A stretch of 14,289 bases of DNA, taken from Cudoniella acicularis. Lineage: Eukaryota; Ascomycota; Leotiomycetes; Helotiales; Helotiaceae. The translations under genes were made by a program, and so were the position numbers. Below, piece after piece: positions 1 through 9,245 of this stretch. Numbering within the stretch: the stretch's first letter is position 1; each line of letters begins with the position of its first letter. Below the pieces are notes generated by a model. The model was not told the DNA's origin and did not search any database. It was given only the letters and a program-made list of their open reading frames with translations. The stretch spans positions 1 through 14,289 of the forward strand of contig JAAMPI010001458.1 in NCBI GenBank assembly GCA_013054445.1, written 5' to 3'.

Positions 1-708
1 CTGCGCCTCACAACTCAAAGACGCAAACACCGTATCATTTGAATGCCCATACGGATCTCCCGTCTTTACATTCGTCGTCTGCAGCCCATCTTCCAACCTC
101 GTACAATCCTTGTCGAAAAACGTGTAATTGCCCTTGGGATCATTGCGTTCCATACCACTATAATACTTATTCGTCTGACTTATCAACAACTCCCTCGAAA
201 TTCTCTCCTCAATAGGAACAGCTTGTACCCAAACATCTTCCGGCTTCCCCAACTTCTCATACCTCGCCGCACCCGTCGGATCCCTTGTGATCTGCGTCTC
301 GATCTCACTTAACTTCCCATCAGCATCGACCTTCAAACGCACAATATAGATTGCTCCAATTCCATTCTCAAGAATAGTGGTAAAAGCAGCGACGTTTCCG
401 GTTGAAGGGTCGGAGAAGATGTGTCGGTAGGTTCCTAGGGTGGAGGCGAGGGACCAGATGCCGGTTGAGGGGGTGAAGGGGAGGATCTGGTCGTTTTCTA
501 CGTATTTTACGGAAGGGGTTGTGGGGAGGAGGGTTGGGTCGTGGGCGATGAGGGCGGAGAGGTAGGTGGAGAGGTGGGTTTCTAGGCAGGTGCGGTTGCA
601 GTTGAGGGCGGGTTGAGCTTGTTGGAGGGGTATTGTTGTTGCGGAGGAGAAAGGGGAGATTGATGCGGCCCAGAAGGCGAGGGAGGCGATTCGGAGTGAG
701 GCCTTCAT
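1..708 (-). CDS. Secreted DUF8021-family protein, 3' end missing
   Basis: An open frame of 236 codons runs from ATG at 708-706 to the window edge with no stop, so the C-terminus lies outside. Residues 1-23 form a signal peptide (basic start, hydrophobic core, SSA before the mature part), so secretion is predicted. The mature part opens with a CNRTC pair (residues 37 and 41) followed by a helix like LETHLSTYLSALIAHDP, then a VKYVENDQILP segment, GIWS and LGTYRHIFSDPSTGNV. This order, including later RLKVDADGKLSEIET and the DCTRLEDGLQTTN motif (201-213), is what I know from fungal DUF8021 proteins, whose fold resembles SnoaL/NTF2-like pockets. No biochemical function is established. Probably 30-100 residues are missing. 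The first intron-free 236 codons show no frame damage. The start is the only Met ahead of a signal sequence. Family assignment is from recall of the motif pattern, not a search. Confidence 0.85.
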   Translation of the reverse strand, partial: MKASLRIASLAFWAASISPFSSATTIPLQQAQPALNCNRTCLETHLSTYLSALIAHDPTLLPTTPSVKYVENDQILPFTPSTGIWSLASTLGTYRHIFSDPSTGNVAAFTTILENGIGAIYIVRLKVDADGKLSEIETQITRDPTGAARYEKLGKPEDVWVQAVPIEERISRELLISQTNKYYSGMERNDPKGNYTFFDKDCTRLEDGLQTTNVKTGDPYGHSNDTVFASLSCEAQ

Positions 709-1076
709 TGTGAACTCAATTGAGATGTATAACTCCACGAAACCATTCCCCTCACTTTTCGGGGATGCGCCACATTTTCAACCATTTCCAGTCTTCTATT
801 CCGTATAAATCATATTTTCTAGAGACGCGGGGAGAATAACATGGGCATTCATCCACCTACCGAGAACACAGTACCGAATTACATGCATCTCGGCAGTTCC
901 CTATAACCCCGGCAAAATTGTGTTTTTCGTCCCTGTTTTGTATATTAGCCACTATTATTACAAATACGTGTTTGATTGATTGATTAGTGAATTGATACGT
1001 ATATTAATGGTGGGTTTGTTAGGTGGTTTGTGGGATTGAGGGGCTTTTTGATTGTGGGGTTGAATGGGGGAGGGAT

Positions 1077-1121
1077 GAGGGGAGAAAGAGGAGGAAGGGA
1101 GGGGAGAGGAAGGAAGGAGGA
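1077..1121. repeat. Uninterrupted 45-base purine tract
   Basis: All bases on the + strand from 1077 to 1121 are A or G, inside a broader G/A-rich zone (about 1060-1137). Read on the minus strand it is a CT-rich tract some 370-410 bp upstream of the DUF8021 start. CT-rich tracts are common near transcription starts of filamentous fungi, so a promoter role is possible but only inferred. Confidence 0.7.
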
Positions 1122-1588
1122 TGGAGAATGGAGGGTTGGAATTCGTGATGGAAATTGAAATTTGTGGTTATAAAGTTTTTCTAAGTTAATTGATTTAATT
1201 CCAGCCTATAAATATTAGGTGCATCTTCTTTTAGTTGAAAATAATTCTCATTGCTCAAGGAGACGAAGTACATAAAACTTTCCTCGCAACACCACCTCCA
1301 ACACTTCACTTCAAAAACAACCCAAACCCCACAAACCCTCAACAACAGCCAGGTAGCTAAAAAGCAGCCCAGCACAAGAAAAAATAATTCTTGATATTTC
1401 ACATTAAACGATAGCTTACCCTTGCCATATTAGTATTCATTCTTTAAAGTATGTTGCTTACTAGGAAAATCGAAAAGTAATACCTATCGCAAGTTTTGCG
1501 CATTACTCAATACAGTAGTCAAGGATAATAATACTTGGTTGAGCTTGCTAGAAAAATGGTTAAATTATCTATTATGTCAAGAGGAAGG

Positions 1589-1602
1589 ATATATATATAT
1601 AT
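1589..1602. repeat. (AT)7 microsatellite
   Basis: Seven AT dinucleotides preceded by AAGG. A six-unit AT run at 2327-2338 follows the same AAGG-like flank. Both are simple repeats with no feature attached. Confidence 0.8.
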
Positions 1603-2514
1603 CACGAACAGCGAGCAGCGACGATGATGAAATCCAGATATATCTATACAAGTTATAACAAACACTAAGTTGTTTAAGTTTTTCTTATTTTTTTTAAAAA
1701 AAGATCAGAAGCAGGAAATATTTACCACAGTCCAGATAGACTCAGAGCAGAGCAGAAACACGATAGCTAATCATACCCGTGATTTGTTAGAACTTGGTAG
1801 AAGTACTACTTACTATTCGGAATAAGCAAACAGTCCGTTTCATTTTTTGCTGACCATTTGCAACGGCGATGAAGACGATAAAGATGGCGGCGCCACGATA
1901 TAGCGATAGAGGGAGGGGGGCTACGAAAAGGGGATTCAGACTCCAGAGGTTGAATAACAAACAGGGTGAGTGAGTGTGCGAGGAGCAATAGCCCAAGCTA
2001 CGCAACACGCATCTATTAACTTTAAGCTTAAAGGTTCACAGTATGGCATTGGGTTCTTGGTTGGGAGTCGCCGGAAGGAGTTTATGCCAGTGATGCTGAC
2101 ACGGTAAGCTCCCATCCTAGTATCCTACTCCATAATCGACGGACGCATGAGAAAGACTCTGGCCAGCAATGACGTCCATATGCGAATGGCCTCAATTGCA
2201 CACACAAGCACACAATTATCCCTCCCTATTAGTGCAAACAAGTATAAGACTGCGCTTCTCCAGCCCATCGCGCCACCTAAATTCGTGTTGGGGGTGGGTC
2301 AAACCATACCGACGGAAAAGAAAAGGATATATATATATAATTTGTTGAAAAGTAGAGGTTCATCAATTAGTCTCTTCTTGGATTCCCAGCCAAATCCCCA
2401 AAACTCTAAAGAATAATTACTCCAAAGCTTTAAACCCCAAAGATATAAAGCGCCAAAACTCCAAATGAATGGCAGATATATATGCTGTGAACAACAAAGA
2501 ACGAATAAGTATAC

Positions 2515-5469
2515 TTAAGGATCTTGCATATAATCTTCCAAAATTTCCATTCCATCAGCAGAGAACTCATTCCCTTCTGGATAACCACTATAACCTATTT
2601 GCCTGTTCTGTGAACTGTTGGGCATTGAATCAAAAGAGTTCGGCGTAGCACCAAAGGAGTCCAGGAGGGGATTAGCTGGCTGACCTGAAGCCTGCGGAGT
2701 CGTCATGAACTGCTGTCCTTCGACATCATATCTACTGCTAGGAGTCATTGTCAGGTATGGATTACCCGAGCCATGGTTGAAATATCTCATAGGAGCCCCA
2801 GGAGTCTGAGCCTCTGAATATACCGGAGACGCTGGTGGTCCCATTGACACTCCTGGACTCGGTTGGTTGAATGTGGTAGCTGCAGGGTGGTTTGAGAGGG
2901 GGGCAAAAGGTAAATTTGGTTGCACGGGAGTTGGTGTAGGCGGTAGCATGGTCTGAGCGGATGGTTGACCTGTAGAAGAATCCGGAGTAGCCGCCACCAT
3001 GGACTGAGCAGACGGTTGAGAAGTCGGGCTATCCTCCTCATCCCTTTGACGTTTGGCACTAGGTTTCTTTGGAGTTTTCGGTTGCTGAGCTGAAGCTTTT
3101 TCCTGTAATAGCTCCAAATGGCGACGTTCCAATGACTCCATCACGACCTCTTGTATTGCAGCCAGTTGATTATGGTCGAAATCAGGCAAAACCCTCTGGG
3201 ACGTCCGCTTAGCTAAACCATCACGGATGAGCTCCAAAACTCGGTCGTATTCTGTTGTACCCTCAGATCTGTCCACAACTGGTCCTAATTAGCTTCAAAT
3301 TTCGGATGGCGAAGTACTGGGAACTTACATGGAGTTGGCGGAACCTTTTCTCCTGGAAATAGCGTGCAAAACACAACTAGCCATTTACCCAATTCCCGCT
3401 GAGCATCCTTAAAGGTTTTGTCGGACTGATTAATATATAAAGTAGCGTTGTTGTTGATCCACTCGTCGAAAAATGCACGTTTGTAGTCAACCGGCAGTTT
3501 GTTTTTTGTACGGAGGTTTTCCAGAGCCTGCATAACTTTCTTCCGGCGATCCTCACTTATCCCTTTGTGATCTATTTCATGATTGGCTGAATATAGAGCT
3601 TCGGCACTTAATATCGGGCACGAAGGATCCGATTGAAGCAGCTTTTCATGCTCTTTTGCAGAGTCCGGATCTTCGAACAGCCGTTTGCAGCGCGGGCACG
3701 GCGGAGGGAGTTTATGAGTATTAGAACTCTTCTCAGACAGTGAGTGATCCCTACAGAGGTTAGAAGGCATTTCAATGGAGAGCAAGTGAAAGGAGAACAA
3801 ACTTTAGCAACCGTCGTACTTCCGGAGAGTAACCAGTCTTTCCATTACAACGAATTCCGTTAGCAGCATGCCAACAAATCAAGGGAAACGGTCGAGAGAC
3901 CAGCTTTGCCTGACTTTTGCCATTGTCAACTGCCACATTGGTCTCGTTTGGCGATTGTGTTTCTGTCGTTGCATTTTGATTCGGGGCTGAAGAATTAGCA
4001 ACGGAGGATGGAGTGGTAGCAGAAATCGAGGTGGTGGTACTACTAGTGCTAGAGTTGTTTGAACTTCCGCCATTCGGAGAATGCTGTACACATGATTGAA
4101 CTTGAGACTTGCAGGCTTCCAGCAGGTTTAAAAGATTTGGCTGGCAGGCGTCCTCAAGGCCATCATCGTTGGGAGTAGGGGCTTTGTTGTCGTGATCTTC
4201 GTCTTCGTCGCTGTCGGGTTCATTATCGCTATCAATTTCTCCACCATGGTCTGATTCAGCACTGTCGCTAGTCTCACTGTTGTCTTCAGAAGCCCCATAA
4301 CGCGCTGGTTTGGGTTGGCTGTGGCGTTCGGGACGAGTCGACTCTTGAGCAGGTTGGCGAACCTGTTGAGGAACACCGCTACCTTGCGAGACGGGACGAG
4401 ATCTTTGCTGATCGAAATTCGGTATTTGAGACAGTAGCTTACTAACTTCATCAGTCTTTAAAGCCTCGGGAATTCCGTAGAGCTTTGCAGTTGTTTCATC
4501 TTTTTCATTTGATGGTTGGCTTTTATCTGCGGTGACCGGAGCAGCTTGAGTCGCCACCTTTCGCACGAGCTCCAGGAATAGGGCACAAATATTGGCCGGG
4601 GTGAGTGTTATGGATCCTTGGGGTAGATCATCACTTTTAGGATCTTCATGACAAAGTCTAGAAGTCTTAACGGGCGATGTTTCGGAAGGATGGGGTAGCC
4701 ACAGTTCGGGTAGCGGCAGTTCTAGGTCGTTAGAATTTCGCTTCCTTTTCCTTGTAGCTACCGGTGTACTGTTGAGACTGTGCGAAGAGTTCTCGAAACG
4801 TAAAGGGAAATCCTCGAGGCCATACTGGTACTCTTCAGTATCAAGCGCGCGTTGAACTGACGTATGGCTATTGTGCGTCTCTGTATCAGAATATGACCAT
4901 GGAGTTGAAGGCACATTAAGCAAAGCAAAATCACCGTCTAGTTGTTGTGACTGTGGAGTCACGTTGGCCGTAGCATATCCGCTGTCTGGATATGAACTTG
5001 AGGAGGAAGGATAGGAGCCCAGAACCTTCCAACTTATTTCATTATCAATAGTCCTTTCTGATAAACTCTCAGATGGATTCGGAAGTGAAGCGTTGGGTTG
5101 GGTGGTACATGTACAGTTCAAATGTGAAAGTTCCGGTATATGAGGTGATGATGGCTGGTATCCGGTTTGCAATATGGACACTGTATGATCCGGCTCCCTG
5201 AATGGGTCGAGGTAATCAAATGGCAATGTTAGGTCAAGGAACGGCCAGCTTGCAGTTGAATCTGTACCATTAAGACCACATAGCGTTTCGCCTCTGTCTG
5301 AATTTCCTGGGGTGGCGAAAGATACATTCTCACCGCTATCAAGTTGGAAGTGAGGGGTCATAGTTGTAAAGGTATGGTGCAGCTGTGCCGAATGGTTTTG
5401 TCCTTTCCTAGGTCCTGCTCCTAACACGGGAGACGAAACGCGCAAGCGCTTCACCTGACGAGGAGGCAT
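2515..5469 (-). CDS. Fungal C2H2/C2HC zinc finger protein, putative nuclear regulator
   Basis: Three exons: 5469-3803, 3750-3329, 3278-2515; total 2853 nt, 950 residues. Intron 1 (3802-3751, 52 nt) has donor GTTTGT, branch CTAAC and acceptor TGTAG; intron 2 (3328-3279, 50 nt) has GTAAGT, CTAAT, CCAG. Both keep frame; the TTAG alternative for intron 2 would create a stop. The joined core reads C532-x9-C542-x15-H558-x9-H568, then CPRC (574, 577)-x12-H590-x9-C600. This bipartite finger, followed by a W-x-x-x-F-x-x-LFPGEKVPP segment, is a pattern I recall from a large fungal-only zinc finger family of unknown targets. Other features: RKRKR (240-244, likely nuclear signal), an acidic Asp/Glu/Ser stretch (about 395-429), a Ser/Thr/Asn-rich stretch (about 464-497), and a Pro/Gln/Ser-rich C-terminus (about 790-950). 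DNA binding and transcriptional control are inferred. The start at 5469 is chosen because the in-frame Met at 5748 lies inside a probable leader intron; a 5748 start would add 93 residues. Confidence 0.82.
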
Positions 5470-5507
5470 TACTTGTAGCAGAGGTGGTGAACGGCTAGTG
5501 GTTCCAT
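5469..5507 (-). promoter_or_regulatory. 12-codon uORF ending on the main start (TAATG)
   Basis: On the minus strand an ATG at 5507-5505 opens a frame encoding MEPLAVHHLCYK and stops at TAA 5471-5469. The last A of that stop is the A of the chosen zinc finger ATG, so stop and start overlap as TAATG. This arrangement fits translation by termination and reinitiation and also supports 5469 as the true start. Whether ribosomes use it is not shown by sequence alone. Confidence 0.5.
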
Positions 5508-5692
5508 AAGTATCGTCGACGATGAGGCAGATGGCGGAGAGGGTTGACCAATGCAGAGCTCGCAGAAAGACGAATTGCTTCTCCCGCGAGATGTGACCGT
5601 CTAATATTCGGAAGGTTGCGTAATTTACTTGTGGAAGTATAGTATTCGATTGTTCTGGGAAGTAATTCGAGCGGGAGTCGTTAATGGTAGTT

Positions 5693-5942
5693 CTGTATTG
5701 AGGAGATGAGTTAGAGCTGTGTGAATGAAATGAGGTGGCGATATCCATGAATACTCACATCCAGCGTCAAACAAATCGATGGTTCCTAGGATATCTTCGT
5801 TGTCGTGTAGGCGTAGTCGTGCTGTATCGAAGTAACTGTCAGAAGCAGTGTAGAGGTGTAAGATAGCCCTGGATACTTACAACCAGTGTCTGTGAACTCG
5901 ATAAGCCCTGGAAAGTATTCCACTTGTAGCCGTACTGTATCG
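5693..5942 (-). other. Probable spliced leader of the zinc finger gene with a duplicated mini-exon
   Basis: Minus strand reading gives three acceptors of the form (C/A)ATACAG: at 5935 with branch GCTAAC, at 5822 with CTGAC, and at 5693 with CTAAC. Donors are GTAAGT at 5880 and GTGAGT at 5758. They define a 54 nt exon (5934-5881), a 59 nt intron (5880-5822), a 63 nt exon (5821-5759) and a 66 nt intron (5758-5693). The two exons share their first about ten bases and their last about ten with the donor context, as if copied in tandem. Spliced together, no frame reaches the main ATG, so they look like leader exons; in one frame both read as related peptides (see findings). An upstream donor for the first acceptor could be GTACCC near 6006. 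Confidence 0.45.
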
Positions 5943-7727
5943 CATAAGTTTTGTTAGCATCAATGGGAGAGATGGGCACGCTACGTAGAAGGGAAATGAG
6001 GGGTACCAACAGTCTATGTTTGAAAGCACAAGCTCTGCCCAAGTCCCGAGCGACAGAGAAGCGCGTGGTGAAGTGATGGAAGAGGACCCACGATCTTGCC
6101 TCGAGCCCGTAGAGGCAGAACAGAGGAAAGGTTGAGGGGTCATTTTGGAGTTTGGCTGGTATGCGATAACTGGGGTTGTTTGGGGAGGTGCGAGAGTTCG
6201 CGGATGGTGGATACCCAGGATTGAGCCACAGGCAGGGGTAGATCTAGAGATCAAGGAAGGAAAACAAAGCTGCGGGATGACGATGACGACTGGCTGCTGC
6301 TTCTCAGCCACTCAGCGACTTCTGGCAGAAAGCCATGTTGATTGGAGATTGGATTTGCTGTCTGTGGCTGAGAACGACATCCACCATCCACCTCTGGCCC
6401 AGAGACGCGTAGGTGTTGATTCACGACCGCCAGCACCACTTGGTAAATAACGCAAGCCGCAAGCAAGCAGCCAACCTTGGAAGGTTAACAATTTGGTGCC
6501 TGATCCTGCACTGCACCCAAGAAGGTGCTAGTGGTGAAAAGCGATTGATTGTACGCGGTGTGGTGCTCGCTGCTTGAGTAGAGCCTGAGGAGAAGAAGCC
6601 TCGGTCTTGAGTCTTGCTTCCTTCAGTGATTTACATTGAATGACCAGTCCCACTTCAATGCATTTGATCTGAGGCAGGGTAGGTACAGTTACGGAGTACT
6701 GTAAGGTTAGGTACGGAGGCACTCCCGTATGTGGAACTGGGTGACCGACAGGAGTTACCTAGTGGAACGTACTACGGCATCGTGGCACGGCACCGTTCTC
6801 ACTCAGAGCTTCGCATTGCCCCGGCAGACGGCGTTCAAAGAAGAACCTTATAAGAACGACATATTCAGCAAGCACACTCGTTCTGAAAATTATAATGGCT
6901 CATCCTCTCAAATTTTCTACCAAAACAGCAGCCTCAAAACAATCTGTATGTCGACGGAAAAAGCGGCCGATTTTGGCGGGTTCAAAAGTAGTCGCAAATG
7001 TTGAAATAAAGCCACAACGCATTATTCAAAATATATAATATTAGCTCTGCATATTAATTAGGCTCTAAAAACTCGTTTTAAATTTACTCTGTATTTTTGC
7101 GATTTTTCCTGTGACTGTAAAGTCCTGATCTTGGTACATTAGTGCACATGGGCGCCAAAATCCGCCGCTTTTTCCGTCGACATAAAGACATTGTTTTGTG
7201 GATACCTGCACTTCTCTTCCAATGTTCTCTGAGGTACAGTACCTAGGTACCTGCATGTAGATTAGCGCCATGCTGGCTGACCGCCCTCATTCACTCTTCA
7301 CCCCCTGGAGTTTCAAGTAAAATTACACCTCTTCACTTCACCACCAACGTCAACGCCGCGAACATTCGTCACCACCTTCAACTCTCACGATTTGGATGGA
7401 GCAACGCTCTCGTTCTTTTGTCGCGCATCCTCAAAATGCAGAGAAGGGCCCCTTCTTCGACACCATCCAAACACCCCAGCAGCCAACGCCTTTTCGTTTT
7501 TCATTAAGCTCGCAACTCTCCTTCGAACAACTTCAATCGCGCCGTCGACATTTCTGAAGTACGAATATTCGCAGAGATGATTTCATATAAGCGCAGCGTG
7601 AGTGATGAAGGATGAAGTCTCCTCTTTCATCTCCATATACTCGATTTCCATCAATCTCAATCTCAATATTTATCTCCTTGACACCATATCTCCTAACAAG
7701 CCATTGATTATTCGTCTCGTTGCCAAA
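5943..7727. other. Divergent intergenic region between zinc finger and membrane-protein genes
   Basis: This 1.8 kb must hold the upstream leader and promoter of the minus-strand zinc finger gene and the promoter of the plus-strand gene at 7728. Open frames at 5877-6311, 6145-6450 and 6729-7004 lack family motifs and I reject them as genes, although part of 5943-6143 may be leader exon. It contains fungal-type palindromic sites (TACAGT with ACTGTA at 6684-6703 around a TACGGAGT loop; GTACCTAGGTAC at 7239-7250), the inverted-repeat element 6935-7198, and a CT/CA-rich zone (about 7290-7400) like a core promoter or leader for the + gene. Confidence 0.55.
6935..7198. repeat. Inverted-repeat element with about 45 bp arms (MITE-like)
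   Basis: The left arm 6935-6978 and the reverse complement of the right arm 7153-7198 match at 40 positions: CAAAACAAT, then 3 versus 5 unmatched bases, then TATGTCGACGGAAAAAGCGGC, one C/G mismatch, and GATTTTGGCG. The 174 bp between is AT-rich and does not pair. Size (264 bp), terminal position of the repeats and AT-rich centre resemble a miniature inverted-repeat transposon, but the immediate flanks show no target-site duplication that I can see. It could instead be a cruciform-forming or RNA-hairpin locus. Short frames crossing the arms on both strands encode related strings only because of the repeat. Confidence 0.7.
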
Positions 7728-8453
7728 ATGGTCGAAGCAACCAGCAGCAGCTCCAACGTCCCAGCAGCTGTTCAACCGTCCGTCAATGGCTCGCCTGCTC
7801 ATCCACAGCCATCTCAAAACGTTGAGCTGCTCTTCATCGTCCAAAAGAAGAAGCCAGTGTTGCACGCCCTCCCAATCCAGGGCTCCCAAACCGGAGCAAC
7901 CATCATGCATCTCCTCGCCAAGGAGGTTAAGAGCATCCGGCCAGCGGCTCACTGGTACCAAACCCGAGTTGTGCTCGAAGATGCCATCGTTTCTCGAGTA
8001 AGCTACTCCAAATCCACTTCCCACTTCCCCTTCGTCAATCCGCCCCTTTCTAGCGCTAATTCTTCACAGTCCTGCATCGGCGACCCAGAAGCCCAAGACT
8101 ACCCCCGCGCCGTGATCATCGAGAAGAGCACCCCCCGCCCCGACCTCACCGACGCCTTCCACAACCCGTCTGCCCTTCGTGGCTCCGACTTCCTGCGCCT
8201 ACACTCGCAGTTCATCATCGTGCCCAGCACAGGAGGCAATAATTATCGCCATGCAATCCTCATCAAGGCCGGCACCAACAAATATCTCGTGGCTGGCGCA
8301 TTTGCCCTGGTTATCTTATCCTCCCTCGTTGTCGGTGTCTTGGTTGGATACTTCTTGCACAACACGGGGTATGGATTGGGTGCCTGGGCTGGCATCATGG
8401 CTACCTTTGCCTTGATCCAAGGTTTCCTGTTTGGGATGAAGTTCTTGGGTTAA
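7728..8453 (+). CDS. Small protein with two C-terminal transmembrane segments, unknown family
   Basis: Exons 7728-7997 and 8070-8453 give 217 residues. The intron (7998-8069, 72 nt) has donor GTAAGC, branch GCTAAT and acceptor CACAG. The ATG at 7728 sits in CAAAATGG, a strong context; an in-frame ATG at 7605 would add 41 residues but has a poor context. Residues 1-30 are Ser/Pro/Gln-rich and disordered-looking; 32-150 form a soluble domain (begins VELLFIVQKKKPVLHALP, contains LRGSDFLRLHSQFIIVP); 162-186 and 190-212 are hydrophobic, Gly-rich helices separated by a short HNTGYG turn, with only five residues after the second. This is a membrane hairpin with the large domain most likely cytosolic and no signal peptide, fitting ER, Golgi or mitochondrial outer membrane. 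I do not recognise the family and assign no function. It converges with the CFEM gene across a 0.8 kb spacer. Confidence 0.75.
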   Translation: MVEATSSSSNVPAAVQPSVNGSPAHPQPSQNVELLFIVQKKKPVLHALPIQGSQTGATIMHLLAKEVKSIRPAAHWYQTRVVLEDAIVSRVSYSKSTSHFPFVNPPLSSANSSQSCIGDPEAQDYPRAVIIEKSTPRPDLTDAFHNPSALRGSDFLRLHSQFIIVPSTGGNNYRHAILIKAGTNKYLVAGAFALVILSSLVVGVLVGYFLHNTGYGLGAWAGIMATFALIQGFLFGMKFLG

Positions 8454-9245
8454 GTAAGATCCCTTGGTGTGAGGATGGGTGGTGTTGTGTTCTGTTGGCT
8501 GATGGTGGTTAGTTGTGCTGTCAGTTGGTTACAAGATCTTCTCCGGTATATACTATACCGAAGTTTTGATGATGGGATGGATAGATGATGCAATGAAAGA
8601 GATACCAGGGTAGGGTTTATATTCTTGTTTAACACGACTCACATGAGTAGAGTTGAATATAATTCTGTTGATCTTCACCTTTATACTACAATATCCCAAC
8701 GAGTGATTTATTTAAGGAGATAAATTTGTGATGCGGCGAGGGAGATGCCAGGCTAGCGTTCCGACCGTGCATTGAATATATTACCTTGTCGAGCTTCACA
8801 TATACAACACACCAGACATATCCTAACTACTGATTCATTATCTGATTCCTTTATCAATGCTTGGTTATACGACGCACGCCCTGCTTTCATACTACCAATC
8901 ACTTAAAAGCTCCTTCTCCTTTCTCTTTCTCTTTCTCTTTCTCTTTTAAAATAAGTACCTGTATCTCTTTTATCTTTATTAATTCTATGACTTTCTATTT
9001 ATACTATACTATAAGAATATAGGTAATAGTTCTCTTTATAAGTTTATATAATATTTGAGAAGAAATAGAGAAATGATAAAAGAATAACTCGACGTTTCAA
9101 ACATGATTTTGTAACAGCTCTACCATTGATTTTTACATCTTTTCAACTCCATATTTTCCCCTCTCTTAGATAAATTTCATATTCGTCTTGAGACCCACCT
9201 CTAACTCTAAGCCAATTTCATCTGTTAATACTCTAACCGATCAAA
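8454..9245. other. Convergent AT-rich intergenic spacer
   Basis: The 3' ends of the membrane-protein gene (+) and CFEM gene (-) face each other here, so both 3' untranslated regions lie within. No gene is supported. A 38-base pyrimidine-only tract with TTTCTC units occupies 8910-8947. From about 8948 to 9070 the sequence turns strongly AT-rich with many TA steps, perhaps an eroded repeat, though too short to claim RIP. Confidence 0.55.
8910..8947. repeat. Pyrimidine microsatellite, CTTTCT units
   Basis: Every base from 8910 to 8947 is C or T; the core is about four to five copies of a six-base CTTTCT unit. It marks the edge of an AT-rich stretch in the convergent spacer. Confidence 0.8.

Larger units (their letters stand above)
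709..2514. other. Long intergenic region without a convincing gene
   Basis: About 1.8 kb lies between the start of the DUF8021 gene and the stop of the zinc finger gene. Open frames here are short (up to 89 codons), on both strands, rich in unusual residues and without splice-supported extension, so I call none. The first few hundred bases upstream of 708 must hold the DUF8021 promoter and leader. The rest contains a purine tract (1077-1121), GATT-like repeats near 970-995, A/T homopolymers near 1681-1701, and (AT)n runs at 1589-1602 and 2327-2338. The 3' untranslated region of the zinc finger gene should lie just left of 2515. Confidence 0.6.

Noticed and set aside
43..312. 89-codon plus-strand open frame at the left edge
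   Set aside because: It is antisense to the DUF8021 reading frame, which has a signal peptide and family motifs.
1787..2008. Overlapping 60-73 codon minus-strand frames
   Set aside because: Mutually overlapping in two frames, no motifs, no fungal start context; expected by chance in 1.8 kb.
2147..2416. 89-codon plus-strand open frame
   Set aside because: No domain, low-complexity end that includes the (AT)n repeat translated as IYIY, weak start context and no promoter or splice support.
5470..5748. N-terminal extension of the zinc finger protein from ATG at 5748
   Set aside because: That ATG lies in a probable intron (GTGAGT 5758 to AATACAG 5693), and 93 extra residues show no domain. The uORF ending at 5469 also fits a start there. 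Kept as a possible alternative.
5877..6311. 144-codon minus-strand frame upstream of the zinc finger gene
   Set aside because: It crosses good splice sites, has no recognisable domain, and overlaps other open frames; more likely leader sequence.
6729..7004. 91-codon plus-strand frame and 68-codon minus-strand frame at 7065-7271
   Set aside because: Their similar peptide strings come from the inverted repeat; neither shows a domain or splicing evidence.
7533..8024. 163-codon minus-strand frame
   Set aside because: Antisense shadow of the first exon of the membrane-protein gene.
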